Assembly: GCA_905250885.1 (NCBI GenBank)
Contig: CAJNOQ010003026.1
Coordinates: 1 to 21,715, forward strand
Direction: 5' to 3'
Length of the DNA: 21,715 nt
Origin: Didymodactylos carnosus
Lineage: Eukaryota > Rotifera > Eurotatoria > Philodinida > Philodinidae
Part shown: positions 10,383-19,339 of the stretch, in pieces
How the letters are laid out: every line of letters starts with the position of its first letter
Numbering within the stretch: position 1 is the first letter of the stretch
The notes under the pieces: generated by a model
What the model saw: the letters and a program-made list of their open reading frames with translations, nothing else
Database searches by the model: none
What the model was told of the DNA's origin: nothing
Translations under genes and position numbers: made by a program

Positions 10383-12830
10383 TTAACAAAATGATTCACT
10401 GCGAGGTTTGTGTCGAACAGTTTTCAGTATATTATTTGAAATCAATTTTGTTGTCATTTTATCTGTCAAATTACTGCTACTTTTAACTTGTCTTATTGTT
10501 TTACTTTCTTTTTTCTGATTAAAATCGTGTAAAATACTAAGACAAATTTCTTTAGTAAAGCCAGAACATAATGCAGCCATTCCTTCCGGCGAATTATCAA
10601 CGGCTTCGCTTCGCGATAAATCAGCTTGTAGTTCATTTTGACGACGCGACAATGTTGATAATGCAACAGTCTCAGGTTTTTTGGTGTAATAACATCTTTT
10701 GACGATTGATAGATTCCTCGACCGATCCATGTTAAACTATTTATTGTACCCACTGCAGGTTTATAACTAGCGTTAACCAATCCCACTGCAGCACCTACAC
10801 CACACCCCAATAGACCATGTTGTTCCGCACCTCTCACAGGTGTCATTATTAAACCCTGAAGTTCATCTCTGACTCCATTCACTACCGACATTCCATCTGC
10901 TTTTTCGCCAGATAGAATACTCGTAGGGACAGGACGTGGTCTCTCTATATGATAAGGATCCAATATTGATGGAAGTTTTTCCAACATATCAGTAATCTCA
11001 CCATATAAGCTAAAAAAGCCAACAGGCGTATGCAATACAGATTTTCCAACACCTTCCGACCTCAGTTGAACTAATTATATTTTTTGCATTCCATGCCTTC
11101 TTTAAACTACCTGCTGTGTCGTCGACCAAACTGAAAAAGACTTTTGTTCCATGTTTATAAATACCGTAGGTTAGGAAATGTCCTTGATCATCACGTAATT
11201 CCCATACTTTTGAGTGATAAATTTTTAATTCTGATTCTTTAATGGCACCCGCTGCAACAAGAACTCGTGCCACGGGGAGAAATTTTCAAATTATAATCAG
11301 GAAATTCGAAAGCGGCTCGAAAACTTGATTCCAGATCACTTGTCATGTTTTCCAGAGGAAGATGAGCATGAAATGATCCAACAGCTTCTTCAACACCATT
11401 CTCATTTTATCAGCTAATTGTGTAGCCACATTTTGAGCTTCTTTGCTAAATACAAAACGAAATGCACCAGCTAGGTTTTGGGCTTTTAGCTTTTTACCAT
11501 TTAGAATTACAGAATAGATGGATAGTTTCTCATCAAACGAATAGCTTTGGATGTGGTCGATGATTCAAGTTGAAGTGTCTTTCTACGAAAGCGATTGATT
11601 AAATCTCTCATACCTGCCCATGTCAACATTTCAACGGCACCGTACGACATAAAATTAATTTGTGCTTTAGGCGCTTTTTAATAGTCTACATTACACGGTG
11701 GATGGGGAAAGGCTTCTGTAGGTGTCCAAGGCATTGTAAAAATAATATGCAACGAAATACTTAGTTTTTGTGCACAATGGGTGTGTCCAAATGTTGGTGC
11801 ATTGCTAATTATTGCTTCAGCTGTGAACGCTGCTCCAGTCTCATCATCAGGTTGAACACATGCTCTCCATGTGGATTTCATTATGTCAGCCATGAGTTTT
11901 CGTTTTTTTTTAATATCACCATCAAGAATACTGCTCATTGATGGAATTAATCCAGCATTTTTAACCATAAATGTCATCAACTCTGCTGGATCACCGGCTA
12001 ATGGAAAAAATTCAAGACCATTTTCTTTCACAAATTCACGAAATATTTCATGTGTTACAAGTCTCACTCGATGTTTAGCTTTTAATAGTTCTTTTCCAAG
12101 AGCAATAAACGGTCGTACATCACCTCTACTTCCAACCACCATTATACAGATAGCTAAATGTGGTACATTTTTATTAAGCTTCAAACGATCTTCTTTACAC
12201 AGACCTATTCCAGATAGAATAATCTCATTTTTTTTCTGTAAAGCATGTGAATAATCTTGAGACAAATTTATCCAAATGTCGTCAATTTCATCCATCACAA
12301 GATCGACACGTCCTTCATCAGTAATACTAGGCTGATAGTCTAACGATTTATGTGTCGATGTTATTGTTTTACTTATTGTCAAATAGTGGCTCAATAAATC
12401 GATATCCGTGACGATAAAACGTATATTAATTTGTTCTGAATTGTTAATGATTTTTTTCGATAAATTTTTACCACCACTAAGGTAAATTGTAATAAAATTA
12501 TCAATATTGAATTTAATTTCTTTTGTTATCAACTATTTCAAATGTAAAATCGCAGTAAAAGGCTGAATTATTATTTATTCTCGCACTAGCACCCAATTTT
12601 GTCATTATAATATTGACAAAATTCAAATAAAAATGTTTATTGTGCCATTCATTTTCTATTTTAAAATGTTTACGATATAAGCCTAAATTGGTAGAAGATG
12701 GATAAGAGAAAGTGGATAGATCCCATGGTTGACTGTCATCGAATGATGTCGATAGTGGATCAATATTCGATTATTCTAGACATTGTTTGTATTGCCAATC
12801 GTCCACAAAATCGATAGTTAATATTTGTGA
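10383..12830 (-). pseudogene. Sterol 3-beta-glucosyltransferase-like gene, broken, with catalytic core deleted
   Basis: The family transfers glucose from UDP-glucose to membrane sterols and has a GT-B fold. Segments in order on the minus strand: an N-terminal extension (12830-12534, one in-frame TAA at 12771-12773); the N-terminal GT domain (12532-11681) with VGSRGDVRPF (about 12136), GDPAELMTFMVKN and FTMPWTPTEAFPHP; a TAA at 11678-11680; continued frame with INFMSYGAVEMLTWAGMRD; then a deletion near 11517 that jumps to NGKKLKAQNLAGAFRF. The missing piece is roughly 150-170 codons and contains the UDP-sugar-binding signature. The C-terminal parts lie in four frames: 11515-11403, 11400-11280, 11273-11060, 11050-10690 and 10690-10383 (the second 0-frame part). 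They include a VPS13/ATG2-like stretch (PVRGAEQHGLLGCGVG). Several frame changes sit in short homopolymers (AAAA near 12520, CCCC near 11276, A6 near 10686), so some could be sequencing errors; the two stops and the deletion could not be. Confidence 0.88.
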
Positions 12831-12912
12831 TTGTGACAATTATCTTAAAAGTGCACAAGTCACTTAGTGACAGTTTACTCAAACATTCTGTACATGTGAG
12901 AGATATTTTTAG

Positions 12913-13200
12913 TCAATAATTTATTTTATTTTTAGCATAAAAAGGTTTCTCTTTAAAATCTTTAAAGGTCTATCTCCTCTATCACGACTTAATCTTGTCC
13001 AACCTCAACAGGACAGAAGGTCTGAGAGACTAACTCAACACTTACAACAAGTCTCAATTCCATTTGCTCGCACTGGAATAGTGGTGTAATCATTTTTAGT
13101 TCGAACAGCTCGAGACTGGAATACTCTGCCTGAATTGGTGGTCTCATCTCCTTGTATTAGAAGTTTCAAGAGAAGGTTCAGACAACATTTGCACATATAA
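12913..13200 (+). pseudogene. 3' end of a non-LTR retrotransposon reverse-transcriptase ORF
   Basis: One frame runs from 12913 to a TAA at 13198-13200 with a single in-frame TAA at 13087-13089. The product carries FKIFKGLSPLSRLNL, then a basic middle, then RTARDWNTLPELVV and IRSFKRRFRQHL. The last two are the well-known tail downstream of reverse transcriptase in CR1/Jockey-like LINEs (xRTxxxWNxLPxxVV ... SFKxRL). The RT catalytic domain itself is absent, so this is a 5'-truncated copy, as is usual for LINEs. An A-rich stretch follows the stop (AAAACAAAACAAGAACAACAA) and may be the decayed tail. The copy is dead because of the truncation and the stop. Confidence 0.8.
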
Positions 13201-13500
13201 AACAAAACAAGAACAACAACCAGGAGACGGAAAAAGCATTTAACATAAGGTAGCAGAGTTAACAGGTGATTATCACTTTTTCTGCTTTCCCAGCAACAAG
13301 GTTCGGTCATAGTTTACTGTTGTCAACTTGTTATGTGGCTCTAGTTATTATAGTTGTAACGCTTTGGTGTCAATTTGATATGATTTTAAAATGTTTATTT
13401 AGAAACTGAACATGATATCCTTTACACAAAAATAGCGTATATTTATATGAGAGTTTACACGAAAAGCGGAATATTCTAGAGTTGATGTACTAGATTGGGA
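13201..13500. other. Intergenic spacer
   Basis: No coding or repeat structure is recognised here beyond the A-rich start next to the LINE end. The minus-strand frames overlapping it are shadows of the LINE fragment and of the downstream repeat. Confidence 0.4.
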
Positions 13501-13682
13501 AACTGGGGATACATGTAAGCGATCACGGAAAATAAAGAAACCAAGAACTAACACTGGGGAAATTCCTGATAGAAAAGAACTAACGCTGGGGAAATTCGTC
13601 ATAGAAAGACAGAGAACGAAAGAGATACATATAGTTGACAATAAGAAATAACACTGGGGAAATTCCTGACAAAAAGAAAGAG
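13500..13682 (+). repeat. Degenerate tandem repeat with CTGGGGAAATTC core
   Basis: The phrase AACTAACACTGGGGAAATTC (and variants) recurs at about 13546, 13577 and 13647, with a diverged copy ACTGGGGATACATG at about 13502. Each is followed by a purine-rich run with GATAGAAAAG, CATAGAAAG or GACAAAAAG. The spacing is irregular (about 31-70 bp). Confidence 0.7.
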
Positions 13683-13826
13683 AATGAATATCTATATATA
13701 TGTATGATACCTGCCCGGGCATTTCTCACGCAATAAATCATCATATGTATGATACCTATCATACAATTGTCTCTTATGGCACGTCTTTAATATGTGTCAA
13801 AGCAGATATGATACAATGTAGGATCT

Positions 13827-13833
13827 TATATAA
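13827..13833 (+). promoter_or_regulatory. Candidate TATA box for the broken gene at 13974
   Basis: TATATAAGG lies about 145 bp upstream of an ATG. A pyrimidine-rich acceptor (CCTTCGTTTCAG, ending 13904) lies between them. This order fits a promoter, 5' leader and splice acceptor. The TATA region also forms an imperfect hairpin with CTTATGTAAGAGGATC near 13852. Confidence 0.35.
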
Positions 13834-13973
13834 GGATATCTGACTTGGTTGCTTATGTAAGAGGATCTCCTTACATAACACAACTTTTGTTTCCTTCGTT
13901 TCAGTAACCAAATTCCAGCATACGTATAGCTTGGATCAAAATACACGACCTAGAACTCGATAGCAATCCAGCT

Positions 13974-14306
13974 ATGAGCTCTTACCAAAGTTCTCAGCTG
14001 AAGAACCAGAGTGGTGAGCGAGACTGCATGAAAATAAATAACCTGAAACCCGATGACAAGTCGTTTAGAAGGACTTATCAAACTTCTAAACGACAGGCCA
14101 GAGCGGTAAATAATAAATGCAAGCGTCTTAACGAAATAGAAAATTTTTAGACTAACTAACCTAAAGCCTCTAAACTTATAGAAAGAGATAGTGAAGAGAA
14201 ATCATTTTATTCTCGCTTCAAATTCTTGCGAAAAAAGCAGCGGAAATCAGTGCCACCTTCTAGTATAAGATTTCGCCTAATAGCTCTAACTGCTATTATC
14301 GGTTAA
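13974..14306 (+). pseudogene. Broken small gene: basic N-terminus and start of a hydrophobic segment
   Basis: An ATG at 13974 opens a 58-codon frame (MSSYQSSQLKNQSGERDC ... CKRLNEIENF) to a TAG at 14148-14150. The same frame is closed again by TAA at 14157-14159, then stays open for about 48 codons to a TAA at 14304-14306 (SKLIERDSEEKSFYSRFKFL, then KKQRKSVPPSS, then IRFRLIALTAIIG). The whole is strongly basic and hydrophilic and ends in what looks like the first half of a membrane segment, as in a type II membrane protein. The upstream TATA box and splice acceptor support a once-real gene. I do not recognise the family; after the last stop the DNA dissolves into a minisatellite. Confidence 0.45.
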
Positions 14307-14520
14307 GATAGTAGTCCGCTTACTGTTATCAATAGCTCTGTTTGACACTATCTACGCGAGAATTTTGCTTACTGATGTTAATGAGCTTCTCGGTGTCAAC
14401 AGCTGTAATTCATACCATCTGTTCGTGTCAATACCTCTTGTTGACACTATCTGGTGGTGGCAATAGCTCTGATTGACACCGGGAGGCTTATTGACAGTAG
14501 CGGTGGTCACCATAGCCATT
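14279..14520 (+). repeat. Degenerate minisatellite, CAATAGCTCTGTTTGACAC type
   Basis: Related phrases start near 14281, 14331, 14384, 14429 and 14461: TAGCTCTAACTGCTATTATC, AATAGCTCTGTTTGACACTA, ATACCTCTTGTTGACACTA and AATAGCTCTGATTGACACC. The spacing falls from about 50 to about 32 bp. The array starts inside the last codons of the broken gene at 13974-14306, so it may be the decayed repetitive part of that gene. Confidence 0.6.
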
Positions 14521-14597
14521 CCGTTTAAAGATATGCACGGCTTGAATGTTAAAGATGTTAATAAACATGAATTTTAATAGTCCCAAGAGATTGAATC

Positions 14598-14845
14598 GTA
14601 CTATCCGATCGTACGAAATCGTATACGATTATGTACGATTATGTACGATTTACATATGAATCGTGGTATCTGATTTGTCATCTGGTTCGTATTATATGAT
14701 TTCATACGAAGTTGTATGATCATATATGATCTTGTACGATCGTATTATACGATCCAGAGGACAAATCAGATACCACGATTCATATATGATTTTTATACGA
14801 TTTGGTACGATTTTATGTGATTCGGATACGATCGTATACGATTTG
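14598..14845. repeat. TACGAT-rich imperfect palindrome
   Basis: TACGAT/ATCGTA hexamers recur more than fifteen times. At its core, 14653-14685 and 14754-14788 are near-perfect reverse complements (CATATGAATCGTGGTATCTG against CAGATACCACGATTCATATA, continuing with GACAAAT and CCAGAG) around a 68-bp loop. The outer TACGAT tracts also pair imperfectly. It has no coding capacity; the frame at 14726-15031 is incidental. It is probably a foldback MITE or a satellite seed. Confidence 0.85.
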
Positions 14846-14849
14846 TTTG

Positions 14850-15039
14850 ACCTGGAGTTCTCACTGTTCTGTTTCTTATATTATTCAGACTATATTTTTA
14901 ATACCCTACGACTACTAATTCGGTTATCAATAAAGATACTGTTATTGTTCATTGATCCTGAAATTTTCATGATAATAACTTCTACAGTTTTTTACCCATT
15001 TTCTTGTGAATATGAAGTTCAGAATTTATAATGCCACTC
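14850..15039. other. Short spacer
   Basis: No recognised feature lies between the TACGAT palindrome and the TTAA-flanked element. Confidence 0.4.
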
Positions 15040-15043
15040 TTAA

Positions 15044-15623
15044 CCCTTTACCCCCCGCCCCCCTTGGTCACTGGAGTGACTATTTCTAGATCGATGGCAA
15101 AAAATTAAGAAAGCATGGAGTTTAAAAAATTTGGGAAGATGTCTTGTAGTGAACTCTATAAGCTATCGATTGGTCAAAGAAATATTTTGTTACATTGTTT
15201 TGTCTCCGAAGAAGATGAATTACAAAATCGATGACTTTTAAAAAATCACAAAAATTGGATTTTTTTCGGAAAATATTTTTCTTCCAACAGATAAGAGATG
15301 ATATGATACAGAATGGTCACTCCAGCGACGTATAAAAAGGACTCATCTCATTTTGTAGAGCAAACAATTCTCTACAAAATGAGATGTCCCTGAACTCTCA
15401 ACAACGTCTTTTGTCCGAACTATATAAATTTACAATAGCCCAAAATAGGACTTTTTCAAGTCATTCCCCCCAATGGTTACTGGAGTAACGAAACTACTTT
15501 GCACAAACGAGAGCGCGCTTGACCGATCTGTCCATACTATTGCCATATTGGAGACACCAGTACTCTGTTCCAGTAGTTGTTTCATCAGTGGCTCTTCTGG
15601 AACCGCTGTGGGGGGGTAAAGGG
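15044..15623. mobile_element. piggyBac-like non-autonomous element (MITE), 580 bp
   Basis: The left tip CCCTTTACCCCCCG and right tip GGGGGGGTAAAGGG are inverted repeats of 13-14 bp. They are flanked on both sides by TTAA (15040-15043 and 15624-15627). TTAA duplication plus tips beginning CCC is the hallmark of piggyBac-type transposases. No transposase frame is present, so mobility would need a transposase supplied in trans. Inside lie three subterminal palindromic sites (15067-15080, 15316-15329, 15476-15489) and a perfect 17-bp hairpin (15344-15386). A second C-rich left-end-like sequence (CCCCCCAATGGTTACTGGAG, about 15466) suggests internal duplication of the terminus. The minus-strand frame at 15430-15633 shows no known domain and crosses the right tip. 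Confidence 0.88.
15344..15386. repeat. Perfect 17-bp inverted repeat inside the piggyBac-like element
   Basis: CATCTCATTTTGTAGAG (15344-15360) and CTCTACAAAATGAGATG (15370-15386) pair perfectly around a 9-nt loop. In RNA this is a strong stem-loop. Related single-arm phrases recur outside the element at about 16505, 16683 and 18610. Confidence 0.9.
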
Positions 15624-15775
15624 TTAACGTCATGATCTGATTAATGCTTCACCAACACAGTTTACTGTGATTATTAATCAGTATATTAATGTGTGGTCAC
15701 AAAGGGAAAGTATAAACTAGAAACAAATTTACTAATCAAACGATGACGCTTCTGCATCGGACTATAGCCAATTTA

Positions 15776-15799
15776 GTGCTTCGCTTATAAACGAAGCAC
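15776..15799. repeat. Small hairpin
   Basis: GTGCTTCG and CGAAGCAC form a perfect 8-bp stem with an 8-nt loop. It has no adjoining gene and its role is unknown. Confidence 0.6.
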
Positions 15800-16083
15800 A
15801 AAAGATCAAAAGAAATTAAAAAATAAGACCCAGTAATGTAGACAGGGTTCATCGAAGCTTCCCACACTTCAACCAGAAAATCTGCGTGAATCTAGCTGAA
15901 GACTTAAGGGTGCCCTCCCCCATCTTTTTTGATCCTCTTAAAAACAGCGGAAGTCGATGTTTGATCGGGGTAAAATTTATACCAGAGATAAAACATTGAA
16001 AAAGAAAATTGACGTTATTTTGTTCAGAATTTTCTGACATATTCTTCTATGGGTTTTCTGGAAAACTCTAATTTTCATCTAGT

Positions 16084-16378
16084 CACATTATGATCCCTCA
16101 AAAAAATGGTTGGATCGAACTCAAAATTTTACCACAGATACTTTAGACCTATCTCCGGTTTGTTTTATTTCTTTTAAAAAAATATGCTTTCCTTCTTGAG
16201 ATATTCAAAAAATACTAAACATCATGTATAAAAAACTGCTTTTTTAAAAGCCTTTTCACGCCGCAAGTTGAAATAGAAAACGCTTGAAAAGCAATGAACC
16301 CGAGATAAGGGTCTAAAGTATCTCTAGTAAAAATTTCAGCTCGATCACTCCATTTTTTCGACGGGTCGTAATGTCACG
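16084..16378. repeat. Diverged inverted duplication, arms about 76 bp
   Basis: The left arm is about 16084-16160 and the right arm about 16303-16378. Matching blocks include AGATACTTTAGACC on the left against GGTCTAAAGTATCT on the right, GGATCGAACT against AGCTCGATCACTCC, and AAAAAAATGG against CCATTTTTT. Identity is roughly 75-80 percent by eye, so it is older than the foldback at 8841. Confidence 0.7.
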
Positions 16379-17241
16379 TGACTGAAGAGATTATCGAAAA
16401 AACGCTTAGTGAGAAAAGCACATTGTACACAGGACTCTGTTTTTCAGGGAATTTGCAGTAATGCTTACATCTCCACGAAAACTTATCAGAAAATTCTGGA
16501 AGACATCTTATTTTGAAGAGCACTCTTTCTTCTATCAAGCTATGTATAAGAAAAAAATTTTGAATATACAGAAAAGGAGGGAAAAAGTTACGAAACTAAA
16601 ACATTGAGATTTTCTGGGATTTAAAGGAAAAACTTAAAAACTTCATAATTTTTCAAGGACGACCGTGGAGAGCTGGGAATGATCTCATTTTATAGCCCAG
16701 ACTTTCCTCTACATTAGACTATGTTCAACTGAAAATGAAAAGTTTTTTGCTGAAAAAGAGGATAGACCCTTAAAAGCTATACGTTAAAAAAGTTCTTTTT
16801 TAAAAACCGACCTTTCCAAAATTGTACATAAATTTTCAAAATTTTCAAAATTTAGGAAGAAAATCTTCAAAAAATAATAAGTTTCATTTGAAATTTGAAA
16901 AACGTAACTCATCGGTTCATCTGTTTGTGGAGAGTTAATAAATGTGACCGTACGGCTGATTTCTTGACCTGAAAAGAATTATCTTAGAAATATGACGGAC
17001 TCACTAAAAACCTGGGAACACTTTACGAAAACGAAATAATCTCGCTTGTATCTTCTAAAAGTTTTCAGAAATTTTCTCTTCATGATCTCGTGTAGAAAGT
17101 GTAATAACACTCTTTTTTGTCAGACGAACGCAGGATTTTTTTTCCAGTTGGTAGCCAGTAAGTATAGTTAAGTTTATTCAAAACACATTTCTTACGTTTT
17201 GCATACGTACTGACGTAACATCGACATAATTAATACAGTGT

Positions 17242-17473
17242 TTATGGGCTAATACAGTCTTTTTGGGCTAGTTTTTGACTAACGACGGAAGGTTCCCAAA
17301 TGTCACGCAGGTTTTTGAATGCGATATATACCAGTTTGTAGAGTTCGATGCGCTGATTACGATCCTTAGTGGAACTTCTCTTAATCAAGATCTTGACTTC
17401 TTGAATTTTTTCGGTAAGATCTTGATTCAAGATCGAGTTTTTGCCATCGGATGCGCCGCATGCGATTGTACAT
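17242..17473 (-). pseudogene. Unknown gene family, copy 1 (left arm of a palindrome)
   Basis: The minus strand starts at an ATG at 17471-17473 (MYNRMRRIRWQKLD), changes frame near 17430 within a GATCTTGAATCAAGATCTT repeat, and continues as LTEKIQEVKILIKR and NQRIELYKLVYIAFKNLR to a stop at 17242-17244. The same two protein blocks occur in copy 2 on the opposite strand, which is what marks them as real coding sequence. The family is not recognised; both blocks are basic and probably helical. The copy ends where the palindrome arm ends (about 17279), so it is also truncated. Confidence 0.5.
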
Positions 17474-17828
17474 TCTCACATGTTTAGTTTATTCAGTTTA
17501 CACTTCGGGTACTCTATACTCACAATATTAGTGATATCGAAATATGCACAGTAAAGAACCTCTATTTTAGTTTAACATGTGAGAATGTACAATCGAATGT
17601 GGCGCATCCGATGGCAAAAATTGGATCGCTTGAAACTATATTATCCCTGAAATCTAAGTCTCTCAATAAGTATGTCAGAGTGACTCTTCAAAAAATGTAA
17701 AAGTCGACCTGGCTCTTCAATTAAGGCTTATGGATGAAAATGCTTTATGCCATCGTAATCAGCGCATCGAGCTCTACAAACTGATATATATCGCATTCAA
17801 AAATCTGCGTGGGGGGACCTTCCCTCGT
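17279..17828. repeat. Inverted duplication holding a head-to-head gene pair
   Basis: The left arm is 17279-17488 and the right arm about 17570-17828. Strong inner blocks are CATCGGATGCGCC on the left against GGCGCATCCGATG on the right, and GATTGTACATTCTCACATGT against ACATGTGAGAATGTACAATC. Strong outer blocks are GATGCGCTGATTACGAT against ATCGTAATCAGCGCATC. The middle of the two arms differs (about 17360-17430 against about 17640-17735), so one arm has a replacement or insertion. About 80-90 bp separate the two ATG-proximal ends. Confidence 0.88.
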
Positions 17829-18348
17829 AAGTATTTTTTCAGATTTTCTAAGCACTTGGAACAAAAGTTTTTATGCCATTAAATGGCTTATAAATGAAGT
17901 ATATTCTTCATCATCTGAATTTGAAAAAAAGGACGCTTTCGATTTTTTAATAAATACCCGTATGGACGCACACTGTGCTCTGGAGATTCGGCAAGAACAT
18001 TCAATCAGTCATTGGTAAAAAAACTAGACATAATTTATTAATAGTCAATGTTTCATTTGTTTATAAAGAAAATCTTTCATGTTATTTTCCATTCACGAAA
18101 ACATACATTCTACTATCCCTGTCAAAGATACTGGTCAAACTTTTAATGACCAGATCTATTTTCAGACGCATGCAGAATCAACAAATCTTTTTAGACTTCT
18201 TTCGAGTTTTGAACTGAATGAGATTTGATCAAAGTTAAGAATAATTGTAGAAGAGAAATGTTTCTTAGAAATTGTAAGAAGATCCATGCATAACCTTCGT
18301 TCGTGGATTTGCAGAATAAAATTTCTGATTAAATCGAATAACGGGTGA
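17585..18348 (+). pseudogene. Unknown gene family, copy 2 (right arm plus longer 3' part)
   Basis: The plus strand starts at an ATG at 17585 (MYNRMWRIRWQKLDRL), diverges from copy 1 in the middle, and then matches it again as NQRIELYKLIYIAFKNLR (about 17757-17810). Frame changes are needed near 17640, near 17700 and in the G6 run at 17811-17816. Beyond the palindrome the frame continues as FSDFLSTWNKSFYAIKWLI and EFEKKDAFDFLINTRMDAHC to a TAA at 18016-18018. A 54-nt GT-AG interval (18015-18068) would then join in frame to HSTIPVKDTGQTFNDQIYF and FRLLSSFELNEI, but the junction codon becomes TGA, and another TGA sits at 18226-18228 before SKLRIIVEEKCFLEIVRRS, ending 18346-18348. I do not recognise the protein, and the lesions say pseudogene. 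Confidence 0.5.
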
Positions 18349-18350
18349 GG

Positions 18351-19051
18351 TAGAAGAAACCGATCTCTTAGTATTCTGAAGTTGGTCCGCGATCCTCACA
18401 TTTTAAAATTCAGCTGTTTTTTTGCAAAATATTCATCATTTAATTCTCTACAACATGATATATAGAAGATAATTCTGAGACTCGCGATGCCGTTTTACTT
18501 GAACAGTAAATGATATACCCCAACAAAATCAAAAGTTCAACTTGAAAAAGTGTAACTCGTCAATATAAGCTTGAGTGTATGCGTTTTGCCCAGATCGAAT
18601 AGACCAAAGTGTAGCTCTTGAAATTCTCTATCGAATGGCTATAATGCGAATTTTTGTGTTTTCAATAATGCTTTTTGCAAAAGGCCAATTTTAACTGCTA
18701 ATTATTAACTAAACATCTTTACCACTTCGAGTGGATGAGGATGAAATGAGTCTTGCTCCCACTGATAGAGAACATCTAAACGTGTCAAGAACAAGCTGAG
18801 ATCTTTTTTCTGTCACTTTGGACATGGATTTCAAACTTCCAAATCATCGTTGGAAAAAAAATTATTTTTTGAAAGTTTTTGGGGTATTTCGATTTCTGTT
18901 TAATTAAGATAGCATCTCGAGTTTCAGAATCATCGTCTATATACGATTTTGTAGAGAATTAAATGCTGAATCTTTTACAAAAAACAGCTGAATTTTTGAA
19001 CCTGAGGATCGTGGACAAACTTCAAAATACTGAGAGGTTGGTTTCTTCTCG
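18351..19051. repeat. Inverted duplication, arms of at least 140 bp
   Basis: The left arm 18351-18490 pairs with the right arm 18912-19051. Examples are AATTCAGCTGTTTTTT on the left against AAAAAACAGCTGAATT on the right, and TTTAATTCTCTACAA against TTGTAGAGAATTAAA. Weaker similarity (ATACCCCA against TGGGGTAT) continues inward to about 18545 and 18860. Identity is about 80 percent by eye. The loop contains another member of the dispersed GTAGCTCTTGAAATTCTCTA-type phrase. No coding frame is supported inside. Confidence 0.82.
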
Positions 19052-19338
19052 ATCCATTAGTTTACAAGAAAATGTCTAAATTTCAGATGTCAGGTAGGTG
19101 TTTTTGAGTTTTTATGACAAATAAAAATAAAATTAATAATATATACTTCTGCAACGAGTGGGTAGTACCAGAAATTCAATAAATGATGTCTCATTCTTTC
19201 TTATATAACAGAAAAGAAAAGAAAAATTATTGCTCATTAAACAGGCGAATATTTTTTTCTAAATACTTGAAAAAATTATTCATTCAATTTGGGCGTATAG
19301 ATTGAATATCTTAGTCATACAGAAAATAAAATACTGTA
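19052..19338. other. AT-rich upstream region of the C2 gene
   Basis: No gene or repeat is recognised. It lies directly upstream of the candidate TATA box. Confidence 0.4.
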
Positions 19339-19339
19339 G

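Larger units (their letters stand above)
15628..17240. other. Non-coding repeat-derived region
   Basis: No coding frame is supported (15849-16040 minus has no motif). The region holds the inverted duplication at 16084-16378 and two diverged copies of a phrase about 40 bp long (about 16503-16544 and 16681-16723) related to the hairpin in the neighbouring piggyBac-like element. It probably consists of decayed non-autonomous transposons. Confidence 0.5.

Noticed and set aside
11871..12254. A 127-codon plus-strand frame
   Set aside because: It is antisense to the conserved glucosyltransferase N-terminal domain.
13035..13310. A 91-codon minus-strand frame
   Set aside because: It is antisense to the LINE fragment, whose plus-strand product has a clear family motif.
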